From NCBI GenBank assembly GCA_030618495.1, contig JAUXDE010000036.1, positions 1 to 14,705 on the forward strand: a stretch of 14,705 nucleotides of DNA. Direction: 5' to 3'. Below the pieces are notes generated by a model. That model made no database searches and was not told where the DNA came from. It saw only the letters and a program-made list of their open reading frames with translations. The translations under genes were made by a program, and so were the position numbers. Shown in pieces: positions 7,637 through 14,500 of the stretch (positions are counted from its first letter, which is position 1; each line of letters opens with the position of its first letter). The DNA is from Clostridia bacterium. Lineage in GTDB: Bacteria > UBA6262 > WVXT01 > JAUXBS01.

Positions 7637-8026
7637 TTGAAAAAAACCATAGTATTGGCTGGGCTGGTATTAAATATTATTTTCCTTGTTCTTGTAGCGG
7701 TTTTTCTTTTAACTTCGGGAGACAGGGATAAACTTCGGCCGGAAAAAGTGAAATCTTCTTCGAAAAAACCGGTTTCTTCAAGCATGAAATCATCGGGAGC
7801 CATTCTCCGGGTTACGTCAAAGCCGTCTGAAGCCAAGGTGTTCGTTAACGGTTATTACAAGGGAAAAACCCCTGAAGAAATTGTCGTGGGAACGGTTTCA
7901 AAGACAGCGAAGGAATACATGATTAAAGTCGTTAAAGCAGGGTACATTCCGTACGAGAAAAAAATAAAACTTATTTCAGGCGACAGAAAAAGATTCAAAA
8001 TAAACCTGAAGAGAAAAAGTAAATAA
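7637..8026 (+). CDS. Membrane-anchored PEGA-domain protein
   Basis: This 129-residue protein starts with TTG at 7637; AGAGG (7623-7627) lies nine bases upstream inside the preceding gene, and no earlier ATG fits. Residues 2-26 are a basic start plus hydrophobic helix, which is either an uncleaved anchor or a signal peptide. A Ser/Lys-rich linker runs to about residue 53. Residues 55-126 are a PEGA-type beta module: AILRVTSKPSEAKVFVNGYY, then GKTP, then a second half around KAGYIPYEKKIKL. PEGA domains occur in surface and periplasmic proteins and probably mediate protein or cell-wall contacts; they have no known catalysis. The canonical P-E-G-A string is changed to T-P-E-E. It lies between the coiled-coil gene and comF with 4-nt gaps on each side, so it is in the same operon. 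Confidence 0.75.
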   Translation: MKKTIVLAGLVLNIIFLVLVAVFLLTSGDRDKLRPEKVKSSSKKPVSSSMKSSGAILRVTSKPSEAKVFVNGYYKGKTPEEIVVGTVSKTAKEYMIKVVKAGYIPYEKKIKLISGDRKRFKINLKRKSK

Positions 8027-8030
8027 GAAG

Positions 8031-8681
8031 TTGCTTAAACAAATATTAAATTTTATTTTTCCCCTGGCCTGCGGTGTTTGCGGCAAGCTGCTTGAAGCAG
8101 ATGACCATAGAAGAATATGCGACGGGTGCTGGAGCAGGATTGCCTACAGCAGGCGAATGGTTTTTCCGTTGCCGTACTGGATGGATGATATATATGCGTG
8201 CTGTTCCTATGAAGGGGTGATAAAGGAGTGCATACACCTGTTTAAGTACAGGGGCAGGGAATATATGGCGCGGCCCCTGGGCGGCATCATGGCTGATTGC
8301 CTTGAAGGCGGAATCGATATTAGCGGTATCGATATCCTTGTGCCGGTTCCGCTTCATAAAAGGAGCAGGTCAAAAAGAGGGTTTAACCAGTCAGAGCTTC
8401 TAATAGGAGAGATTTTAGTAAAACACGCAAAAGTGTTGTCTAATGATAACCTGGTAAGGGTTCAGAATACCCGTTCGCAGGTCCGCCTGTCAAGCAAGGA
8501 AAGAACGATGAACGTAGAGGATGCTTTCCGGGTAAAAAATCCCGAACTGTTTTCAGGCAGGAATGTTTTACTTGTTGATGACGTATGCACTACGGGAGCA
8601 ACACTTAACGAATGCGCGAAATCACTGAAAAACGCGGGAGCGAAAAAAGTGTTTGGCATTGTCCTTGCCCATGGGAGATAA
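8031..8681 (+). CDS. comF: ComF-family phosphoribosyltransferase-like protein
   Basis: This 216-residue protein has the full ComF layout. An N-terminal zinc finger is formed by C14, C17, C30 and C33 (CGVC...CDGC). The central VPVPLHKRSRSKRGFNQSE (104-122) is the most conserved ComF stretch. A type-I phosphoribosyltransferase PRPP loop, VLLVDDVCTTGATL (179-192), carries D183-D184. ComF proteins assist uptake and integration of single-stranded DNA during natural transformation. They are also common in species where competence is unproven, so the name is by family. The start is TTG at 8031, four bases after the PEGA stop codon, with only a weak AAGAAG upstream. The length is normal. It is the last gene of its unit; no strong terminator follows. 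Confidence 0.88.
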   Translation: MLKQILNFIFPLACGVCGKLLEADDHRRICDGCWSRIAYSRRMVFPLPYWMDDIYACCSYEGVIKECIHLFKYRGREYMARPLGGIMADCLEGGIDISGIDILVPVPLHKRSRSKRGFNQSELLIGEILVKHAKVLSNDNLVRVQNTRSQVRLSSKERTMNVEDAFRVKNPELFSGRNVLLVDDVCTTGATLNECAKSLKNAGAKKVFGIVLAHGR

Positions 8682-8724
8682 AAGAGGGCAAAATGCGATT
8701 ATTGTTTAATTATCAATTATTTAC

Positions 8725-8752
8725 TTGACTTTAACGGTTGATTAAATATAAT
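8725..8752 (+). promoter_or_regulatory. Strong promoter in front of gap
   Basis: TTGACT (8725-8730) and a perfect TATAAT (8747-8752) are separated by 16 bp. The expected start near 8759 leaves a leader of about 31 nt before the ATG at 8790. It probably drives the whole gap-accC-thiD2-thiC-uvrC run, since no other promoter or terminator is evident between these genes. Confidence 0.65.
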
Positions 8753-8776
8753 GCAACGAATAAATTATTTAAATTG

Positions 8777-8783
8777 AAAGGAG
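8777..8783 (+). promoter_or_regulatory. Strong Shine-Dalgarno site of gap
   Basis: AAAGGAG lies six bases before the ATG at 8790. It is the closest match to the anti-SD sequence in the window, as expected for a highly expressed glycolytic enzyme, and it fixes the start. Confidence 0.75.
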
Positions 8784-8789
8784 TTATTC

Positions 8790-9791
8790 ATGGGAGTTAA
8801 GGTAGGCATCAATGGTTTTGGGAGGATTGGAAAGCTTGTGTTCCGCGCGGCAATTGAAAGAGGAGTAAAGGACATCGATTTTGTGGCCGTTAACGATTTA
8901 ACGGATGCAAAAACGCTTGCGCATCTCTTGAAGTACGATTCGACGTTCGGGGCATTTGACGCGGAAATATCCTGTAAGGATGACACTATAGTAATAAACG
9001 GAAAGAGTTTAAAAGTCCTTTCCGAGAGAGACCCCTCGAAATTGCCCTGGAAGGACCTTGGGGTGGACGTTGTGGTTGAATCCACCGGCATATTCAAGGA
9101 CAGGGAGGGCGCGTCCAAACATCTTAGCGCCGGAGCGAAAAAGGTTATTATAAGTGCCCCCGCCAAAGGGGAGGATTTGACCATAGTTCTTGGAGTTAAC
9201 GAAGACAAGTATGATGGTTCAAAACATAACATCTTATCCAACGCCTCATGCACCACGAACTGTCTTGCTCCTGTCGCAAAAGTGATACTGGATGAGTTCG
9301 GGATTGAAAGAGGTTTAATGACAACCATTCATTCATTTACCAATGACCAGGTGACTCTTGATTTTCCACACAAGGACTTGAGGCGCGCAAGGACCGCAAG
9401 CGCTTCGATGATTCCCACAACTACCGGAGCCGCAAAGGCGATAGCGCTGGCCATTCCGGAACTCAAAGGCAAATTAGACGGCCTTGCCATAAGGGTTCCC
9501 ACTCCGAACGTTTCACTTGTAGATGTTGTTTTTCAGGTGAAAAAGGAAACCACGAAGGAAGAGGTCAATGCGGCATTGAAGAAAGCGGCGGAAGGCAGTA
9601 TGAAGAATTACCTTGAGTTCTGTGAACTACCGCTGGTTTCAATAGATTTTAACGGCAACCCGAAGTCTTCAATTGTGGACAGTCTGTCAACGACCGTAAT
9701 AGGGAATATGGTAAAGGTTCTTTCATGGTATGACAATGAATGGGGCTATTCCAACAGGACAGTTGACCTGATACAGTATATTTCAAAGTAA
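8790..9791 (+). CDS. gap: Glyceraldehyde-3-phosphate dehydrogenase (type I)
   Basis: This 333-residue cytosolic enzyme converts glyceraldehyde-3-phosphate, NAD+ and phosphate to 1,3-bisphosphoglycerate in glycolysis, or the reverse in gluconeogenesis. The N-terminal Rossmann fold starts [19 protein letters not shown]36 in VNDLTD suggests NAD rather than NADP preference. The catalytic motif [12 protein letters not shown] carries Cys154, and His181 lies in [10 protein letters not shown]. The C-terminal [12 protein letters not shown] is also intact. Length and start are normal and the gene has its own strong promoter and SD site. The accC gene follows after 19 nt on the same strand, an unusual neighbour: in many genomes gap is followed by pgk, which is absent here. 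Confidence 0.97.
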   Translation: MGVKVGINGFGRIGKLVFRAAIERGVKDIDFVAVNDLTDAKTLAHLLKYDSTFGAFDAEISCKDDTIVINGKSLKVLSERDPSKLPWKDLGVDVVVESTGIFKDREGASKHLSAGAKKVIISAPAKGEDLTIVLGVNEDKYDGSKHNILSNASCTTNCLAPVAKVILDEFGIERGLMTTIHSFTNDQVTLDFPHKDLRRARTASASMIPTTTGAAKAIALAIPELKGKLDGLAIRVPTPNVSLVDVVFQVKKETTKEEVNAALKKAAEGSMKNYLEFCELPLVSIDFNGNPKSSIVDSLSTTVIGNMVKVLSWYDNEWGYSNRTVDLIQYISK

Positions 9792-9810
9792 AAAGGTTTA
9801 CGGGGAATAA

Positions 9811-11187
9811 ATGTTCAAAAAAATATTAATTGCAAATCGCGGTGAGATTGCCGTAAGGATAATAAGGGCGTGCAGGGAACTCGGAGTCAAGACCGTTGCA
9901 GTCCACTCCGAGGTGGACACGGAGTCCCTTCACGTCGCTTTTGCGGACGAGAGTGTCTGTATCGGACCGGGTCCGTCCATTGAAAGTTATCTGAATATAC
10001 CCAATATTATCAGCGCGGCGGAGATAACGAAATCGGACGCTATCCATCCGGGGTACGGTTTTCTTGCTGAAAACACGTATTTTGCCGAGGTGTGTGAATC
10101 CTGCAATATAACGTTTATCGGGCCTTCAAAAGAAGTAATCCTGAAAATGGGCGACAAGATAAGGGCTAAGAAGGTGATGGAAAAATCAGGAGTACCCGTT
10201 ATCCCGGGAAGCAAGGGAGCGATAAGGGATGTCAGGGATGCGTTGAAAATAGCCAAAAAGATAAAGTACCCGGTTATCATCAAGGCTTCCGCGGGCGGCG
10301 GCGGGAAGGGAATGCGTATAGTTCAAAACTCAGAGGCCCTGAAGAATGCCATCATTATGGCTCAGACCGAGTCCAAGGCGGCTTTCGGCAATGATGAAGT
10401 ATATCTTGAGAAGTATTTCAACGAACCGAAACACATAGAGTTCCAGGTAATGGCGGACAGGCACGGAAACGTTGTATACCTTCCTGAAAGGGATTGTTCA
10501 ATACAGAGAAGGCACCAGAAGTTAGTCGAGGAATCGCCTTCGGTAGCGATTGATTCCAAGCTGCGCAGGAGGATGGGGCAGATTGCGGCGCGCGCCACGA
10601 AAGCGATTAAATACCATACGGTAGGGACGGTTGAGTTCCTGCTGGACAAGAAAAAGAATTTCTATTTCATGGAAATGAATACGAGAATACAGGTTGAACA
10701 CCCCGTATCGGAGCTTATCACGGGAATTGACTTAATTAAGACGCAGATACGCCTGGCAAACGGAGAAAAACTGAATCTCCAGCAGGACAAGGTTAAGATA
10801 AGGGGGCATGCGATTGAGTGCAGGGTAAACGCTGAAGACCCCGCTAAGGATTTCATGCCTTCATCGGGAACCGTAACGAAATTCGTATTACCCGGAGGCC
10901 CCGGCGTGAGAGTTGATACGGGTGTTTATTCAAATTATACGATTCCGCCGTACTATGATTCCATGGTTGCAAAGCTGCTGGTACTCGGGCATAACAGGGA
11001 AGAAGCGATTATCCGCATGAAGAGGGCCCTAAGCGAATTTATTGTCGAAGGTATTAAAACCACAATACCGTTTCACCAGAAGGTCATGGCAAGTTCTTAT
11101 TTCCAGAAAGGTGAAATATATACGAATTTCCTGCAAAAGAGGATCCTTCCGGAAAAGAACAGCAAGAAAAACAATCAATCCAAGTAA
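9811..11187 (+). CDS. accC: Biotin carboxylase (acetyl-CoA carboxylase subunit AccC)
   Basis: This 458-residue ATP-grasp enzyme carboxylates biotin on a carrier protein with ATP and bicarbonate, the first half-reaction of acetyl-CoA carboxylase in fatty-acid synthesis. The N-terminal [20 protein letters not shown], the glycine loop AGGGGKGM (161-168), K158, and the metal/bicarbonate residues E275, E288, N290, R292, E296 and R338 ([14 protein letters not shown]) are all visible. The start has GGGGA four bases upstream. It lies 19 nt after gap. The usual partner accB (biotin carboxyl carrier) is not upstream, and thiD2 follows 5 nt later. A role as the biotin carboxylase part of another biotin-dependent carboxylase (for example a two-subunit pyruvate carboxylase) cannot be excluded; the length fits AccC better. 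Confidence 0.93.
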   Translation: MFKKILIANRGEIAVRIIRACRELGVKTVAVHSEVDTESLHVAFADESVCIGPGPSIESYLNIPNIISAAEITKSDAIHPGYGFLAENTYFAEVCESCNITFIGPSKEVILKMGDKIRAKKVMEKSGVPVIPGSKGAIRDVRDALKIAKKIKYPVIIKASAGGGGKGMRIVQNSEALKNAIIMAQTESKAAFGNDEVYLEKYFNEPKHIEFQVMADRHGNVVYLPERDCSIQRRHQKLVEESPSVAIDSKLRRRMGQIAARATKAIKYHTVGTVEFLLDKKKNFYFMEMNTRIQVEHPVSELITGIDLIKTQIRLANGEKLNLQQDKVKIRGHAIECRVNAEDPAKDFMPSSGTVTKFVLPGGPGVRVDTGVYSNYTIPPYYDSMVAKLLVLGHNREEAIIRMKRALSEFIVEGIKTTIPFHQKVMASSYFQKGEIYTNFLQKRILPEKNSKKNNQSK

Positions 11188-11192
11188 CAAAA

Positions 11193-11615
11193 ATGAATAA
11201 AAACAGTTCTAAGTACAGAATATTGGATGCGAATCTTAATCGTGCCCGTGAAGCATTCCGGGTAATAGAGGATATCGTTCATTTTTCGGAAAATAACAGG
11301 TTTCTGTATGGTAAGTTGAAAAGAATAAGGCATGATTTAAGCAGGTTGGCAAAGAGCATTTATCCCAGGCTGCTTGAAAGCCGTGACAGCAGAAAGGATG
11401 TTTCATTGCCAGGCAGGGAAAAACCCAGGGATGACGTTAGAGATATATTGATTGCAAATTTAAAACGGGCAGAAGAGTCATTAAGAGTACTTGAAGAATT
11501 TGCTAAGTTAATATCCGTTGATGCGGGTTACAAACTTAAGAGGATAAGGTTCAGGACGTATGGGATTGAGAAGGATTTAATGAAGGATTATAATGCGAGG
11601 ATAAAGAAAAAATGA
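11193..11615 (+). CDS. thiD2: ThiD2-type HMP-phosphate kinase, stand-alone
   Basis: This 140-residue protein matches ThiD2, a small domain found alone or fused to the N-terminus of ThiE. ThiD2 phosphorylates hydroxymethylpyrimidine phosphate (HMP-P) to HMP-PP in thiamin synthesis and does not act on free HMP. The two signatures, RILDANLNRAREAFRVIEDI (9-28) and ILIANLKRAEESLRVLEEFA (85-104), resemble each other and suggest an internal repeat. DSRKDVSLPG (65-74) is the conserved middle loop. No ThiE domain follows: the protein ends at 140 and its stop codon overlaps the thiC start (ATGA), so the two are translationally coupled. It starts 5 nt after accC with no good SD site, so ribosomes may re-initiate from accC. 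Next to ThiC, the HMP-P producer, the role is well supported. Confidence 0.82.
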   Translation: MNKNSSKYRILDANLNRAREAFRVIEDIVHFSENNRFLYGKLKRIRHDLSRLAKSIYPRLLESRDSRKDVSLPGREKPRDDVRDILIANLKRAEESLRVLEEFAKLISVDAGYKLKRIRFRTYGIEKDLMKDYNARIKKK

Positions 11616-12889
11616 CTTTGGTTGAAGCGGCAAAAAAAAGGAAGATTACCGCTGAAATGAGTGCGGTGGCGAAGGATGAAGGCGTATCCGCGGAGTTTGT
11701 CCGTTCCGGGGTGGCGGATGGAACGATTGTTATACCAAGGAATAATCAAAGGAAAATGTCTGCCGGGAAATGGCAATTGAGAGGCGTAGGCAGGGGTTTG
11801 CGGGTAAAGGTGAACGCTAATATCGGTTCTTCACCCGATTCTACCGGTGTTCTAAAAGAAAAAAAGAAGTTAAATGCCGCGCTGAAAGCGAAGGCGGATG
11901 CGGTTATGGACCTTTCTACCGGAGGGGATTTAAGAAAAATCAGGAAAATGGTGCTGGACAATTCCACGGTGCCCGTGGGGAACGTTCCCATCTATGAAAC
12001 AGTATGCGACCTGTTCAGGCGGGGTAAAAGTTTAAAGGACATGGACCCCGACAAACTTCTGCGCACCATAGAAGATAATGCCCGCCAGGGAGTGGACTTC
12101 ATTACCGTTCACTGCGGGGTAACCAGGGAGGTTGTCAGGACCTTAAAGCAGAGCAAGCGAATTACAGGTATAGTGAGCAGGGGAGGGGCCTTCCTGGCGG
12201 AATGGATTATCTCGAATAACAGGGAGAATCCGCTATATGAGAATTTTTCAGACCTGCTGGATATATGTCACAAGTATGACGTTACATTAAGCCTCGGGGA
12301 CGGTCTTCGTCCCGGGTGCCTGGCTGACGCAACCGATGCTTCGCAGATTGCCGAGCTTTCGGTGCTTGGTAAACTTACGAAAATGGCAAGGGACAGGGCT
12401 GTGCAGGTGATGGTTGAAGGGCCGGGGCATGTGCCGATAAACCAGATTGAGGCGAATGTTCTGCTCCAGAAGCGCCTGTGTCATGATGCCCCGTTTTACG
12501 TGCTTGGTCCGCTTGTTACAGATATCGCTGCCGGTTATGACCATATTACCTGCGCTATAGGCGGCGCGGTGGCGGGCGCGGCAGGCGCTGATTTCCTGTG
12601 TTACGTTACCCCGTCCGAGCACCTGGGCCTGCCGGAAGCCGATGATGTTTACAGCGGCGTAATTGCGACACGTATAGCGGCGCACGCTGCGGACATTGCA
12701 AGAGGGGTTAAGGGCGCGTTGGAGACGGACACAGAGCTGTCGAAGGCAAGAAAGAAGTTTGACTGGAAGAAACAGGAGAAACTTGCGCTTGACCCTGAAA
12801 GGTTCAGAATCCAGAGAAAGAAGTCGAAGTCCCAGAGCGAGGCGTGCACGATGTGCGGCAGGTACTGCTCGATGAAGAAGTACGAGTAA
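11612..12889 (+). CDS. thiC: Phosphomethylpyrimidine synthase (ThiC), short form
   Basis: This 425-residue radical-SAM enzyme rearranges aminoimidazole ribotide to HMP-phosphate for thiamin. Family strings are clear: VNANIGSSPDSTG (67-79), MDLSTGGDL (99-107), VPIYE, DFITVHCGVT (162-171), SRGGAF, SLGDGLRPG, VMVEGPGHVP (267-275) and GPLVTDIAAGYDHITCAIGG. The C-terminal cluster motif is C412-x2-C415-x3-C419, one residue shorter than the CX2CX4C of the long enterobacterial form. From memory this spacing is normal for the roughly 430-residue clade. That clade also includes the benzimidazole synthase BzaF. Adjacency to thiD2 (4-nt overlap) favours ThiC. The start has GAGG 11 bases upstream. No TPP riboswitch can sit immediately upstream, since the preceding genes are contiguous. 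Confidence 0.92.
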   Translation: MTLVEAAKKRKITAEMSAVAKDEGVSAEFVRSGVADGTIVIPRNNQRKMSAGKWQLRGVGRGLRVKVNANIGSSPDSTGVLKEKKKLNAALKAKADAVMDLSTGGDLRKIRKMVLDNSTVPVGNVPIYETVCDLFRRGKSLKDMDPDKLLRTIEDNARQGVDFITVHCGVTREVVRTLKQSKRITGIVSRGGAFLAEWIISNNRENPLYENFSDLLDICHKYDVTLSLGDGLRPGCLADATDASQIAELSVLGKLTKMARDRAVQVMVEGPGHVPINQIEANVLLQKRLCHDAPFYVLGPLVTDIAAGYDHITCAIGGAVAGAAGADFLCYVTPSEHLGLPEADDVYSGVIATRIAAHAADIARGVKGALETDTELSKARKKFDWKKQEKLALDPERFRIQRKKSKSQSEACTMCGRYCSMKKYE

Positions 12890-12913
12890 TCAAGTGCAAG
12901 CAATGAAGTAGTT

Positions 12914-14224
12914 ATGGATCTTAAGAAAAAGATAAAATCACTTCCTGTAAGTCCCGGTGTTTACCTGATGAAAGACGGTAGCTCCGGGATTATTTATGTA
13001 GGCAAGGCAAAGGACATAAAGAAAAGGGTCTCTTCGTATTTCAGGTCTCAAGCCGCCTTGCCGGTAAAAACAGTAGCGCTGGTTTCAAGCGTACGCCAGA
13101 TAGAGTACATTACCACCAACACGGAAAAGGAAGCATTGATTCTTGAAAACGAACTTATAAAAAAGTTCCATCCCAGGTATAACGTTCTTTTTCGCGACGA
13201 CAAAACATATCCCCACCTGAAGCTGGACACTGCCGTGGATTTTCCCCGCCTTGAAATTGTAAGAATAAAAGGCGCCCCTGAAAGCAAAAGCGGAAAGGCG
13301 AAGTACTTCGGGCCTTATCCCGACGTAACATCCTTAAAGAGGACATTAAAAATAATCGGTAAAATATTTCCACTGGTAAGGTGCAATGAAAGGACTTTTA
13401 AATCCAGGTTAAAAGCCGGCGTTCCCGACAGGTGTCTTGATTACCAGATGGGACAGTGCCTTGCGCCCTGCGCGGGGAGAATCAGCAGGAAGGAATACGG
13501 AAAAATTGTCAGGGACATCAGGCTTTTTCTGTCCGGCAGGAAGGAGCGGTTAACGAGGAAGCTGGCAGGGGAAATGAAAAAATCCTCGGACAAACTTGAT
13601 TTTGAAAAGGCAAGGATGACGAGGGACAGGATAAGCTCGATAAACAGCATTACGGAGAGGGTAAACATGCGCGGCACCACCATTGATAAACTGGATTTGC
13701 TAAGTAAAAAGAATGAACTTCTTGAGTTGAAAAAAGCGTTGGGTTTGAAAAGACTGCCCGTTCTCATCGAGGGTTTTGATATATCAAATATTTCCGGAAA
13801 GGAACCGGTGGGTTCCATGGTCCTTTTCAGGGACGCAGAGCCCCAAAAGTCAGGTTACAGGAAATTCAGGATTAAAACTGTGGATTCAATAGACGATGTT
13901 AAAATGATGAAAGAATTGGTGAAGCGCAGGTATGCAAGGGTTATCAAGGATAAACTTCAAATCCCTGACCTGATTGTCATAGACGGGGGCAAGGGGCATT
14001 TGAACGGGGCCAGGACGGTAACTATGGGATTGGGGTTGAAAAATATTCCCGTCGTTGGGATTGCAAAGTCCGAGGAGTTGATTTACGTTCCCGGCAGGAA
14101 CAAGCCGGTCTATCTTGCCCGCTCATCATCCGCGCTGCACCTGCTGCAGCGTGTCAGGGATGAAGCGCACAGGTTTGCCCTCAGCTACCACCGTAAACTA
14201 AGGCATAAAAAAGAATTTTCATAA
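12914..14224 (+). CDS. uvrC: Compact UvrC-type excinuclease subunit, lacking the central block and HhH tail
   Basis: UvrC makes both incisions in nucleotide excision repair. This protein has 436 residues where about 600 is usual. The GIY-YIG 3'-nuclease is intact (1-90: Y17, Y28, K31, R38, Y42, E78, N90). The Cys region CLDYQMGQCLAPC (174-186) and the UVR helix for UvrB (KLDFEKARMTRDRI, 227-240) follow. The sequence then passes almost directly to the RNase-H-like 5'-nuclease (284-430). There the four catalytic positions are present: D289 in FDIS, D327 or D328 in SIDDVKMM, D357 in VIDGGKGH and H419 in DEAHRFA. The segment of about 120 residues that normally precedes LIEGFDIS is missing. The protein stops at HRKLRHKKEFS, where a tandem HhH domain normally follows. 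The frame is open throughout, so this looks like a genuine compact form and not a frameshift. It starts 24 nt after thiC with a weak SD site. Confidence 0.88.
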   Translation: MDLKKKIKSLPVSPGVYLMKDGSSGIIYVGKAKDIKKRVSSYFRSQAALPVKTVALVSSVRQIEYITTNTEKEALILENELIKKFHPRYNVLFRDDKTYPHLKLDTAVDFPRLEIVRIKGAPESKSGKAKYFGPYPDVTSLKRTLKIIGKIFPLVRCNERTFKSRLKAGVPDRCLDYQMGQCLAPCAGRISRKEYGKIVRDIRLFLSGRKERLTRKLAGEMKKSSDKLDFEKARMTRDRISSINSITERVNMRGTTIDKLDLLSKKNELLELKKALGLKRLPVLIEGFDISNISGKEPVGSMVLFRDAEPQKSGYRKFRIKTVDSIDDVKMMKELVKRRYARVIKDKLQIPDLIVIDGGKGHLNGARTVTMGLGLKNIPVVGIAKSEELIYVPGRNKPVYLARSSSALHLLQRVRDEAHRFALSYHRKLRHKKEFS

Positions 14225-14232
14225 TAAAATAA

Positions 14233-14260
14233 TTGACTTTATATCTAATAAATATATAAT
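14233..14260 (+). promoter_or_regulatory. Promoter of the alkyltransferase gene
   Basis: TTGACT (14233-14238) and a perfect TATAAT (14255-14260) have a 16-bp spacer, the same boxes and spacing as the gap promoter. The expected start is near 14267, three bases after the first possible ATG (14264). This argues for translation from the in-frame ATG at 14279. Confidence 0.6.
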
Positions 14261-14263
14261 GAA

Positions 14264-14500
14264 ATGGTTTTTAATGAAATGCGCCATGATTCAATTAGAA
14301 AAACTTTGAGTAATTATCCCGATTTTTACCAAAAAGTGTGGAGGGTTACTGCAACTATACCCTGCGGAGAAACCCGTTCGTACCGGTGGGTCGCTTCGAA
14401 AACAGGTAATCCTGAATCCTGCAGGGCAGTCGGACGGGCGCTGGCTGAAAATCCCGTTCCGGGGGAGATGCTCTGTGACATAAATTACCGATATTTTTGA
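14264..14500 (+). pseudogene. Ogt/ATL-type alkylguanine-DNA alkyltransferase gene, interrupted at its active site
   Basis: The 78-residue frame holds the first two-thirds of a stand-alone MGMT/ATL DNA-binding domain: FYQKVWRVTATIPCGETRSY (21-40) and GNPESCRAVGRALAENPVP (48-66). The family continues as NPxPxxxPCHRV, with Cys as methyl acceptor (or PWHRV in ATL proteins). Here the sequence runs NPVPGEMLC-D, so Cys71 falls exactly where the active-site Cys should be. The HRV sequence and everything after it are missing, and the frame ends 7 codons later. The end of homology coincides with a structured segment that may be a group II intron. If it splices, the gene may still be functional; otherwise it is broken. 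GEML before the Cys is also not typical. The start is probably 14279 (Met6), because the promoter start falls after 14264. Confidence 0.65.

Noticed and set aside
8707-8719. TAATT/AATTA inverted repeat after comF considered as a terminator
   Set aside because: The stem is five A/T pairs with no T-run; too weak. It merely precedes the gap promoter.
11188-11612. TPP riboswitch expected for thiamin genes
   Set aside because: Only 5 nt separate accC from thiD2, and thiD2 overlaps thiC, so no aptamer can fit. I also saw no thi-box-like motif in the gap leader (8753-8789).
12845-12889. Shortened CX2CX3C cluster motif of ThiC as a damaged active site
   Set aside because: From memory this spacing is usual for the short ThiC clade, and the rest of the protein is intact, so it is probably not a defect.
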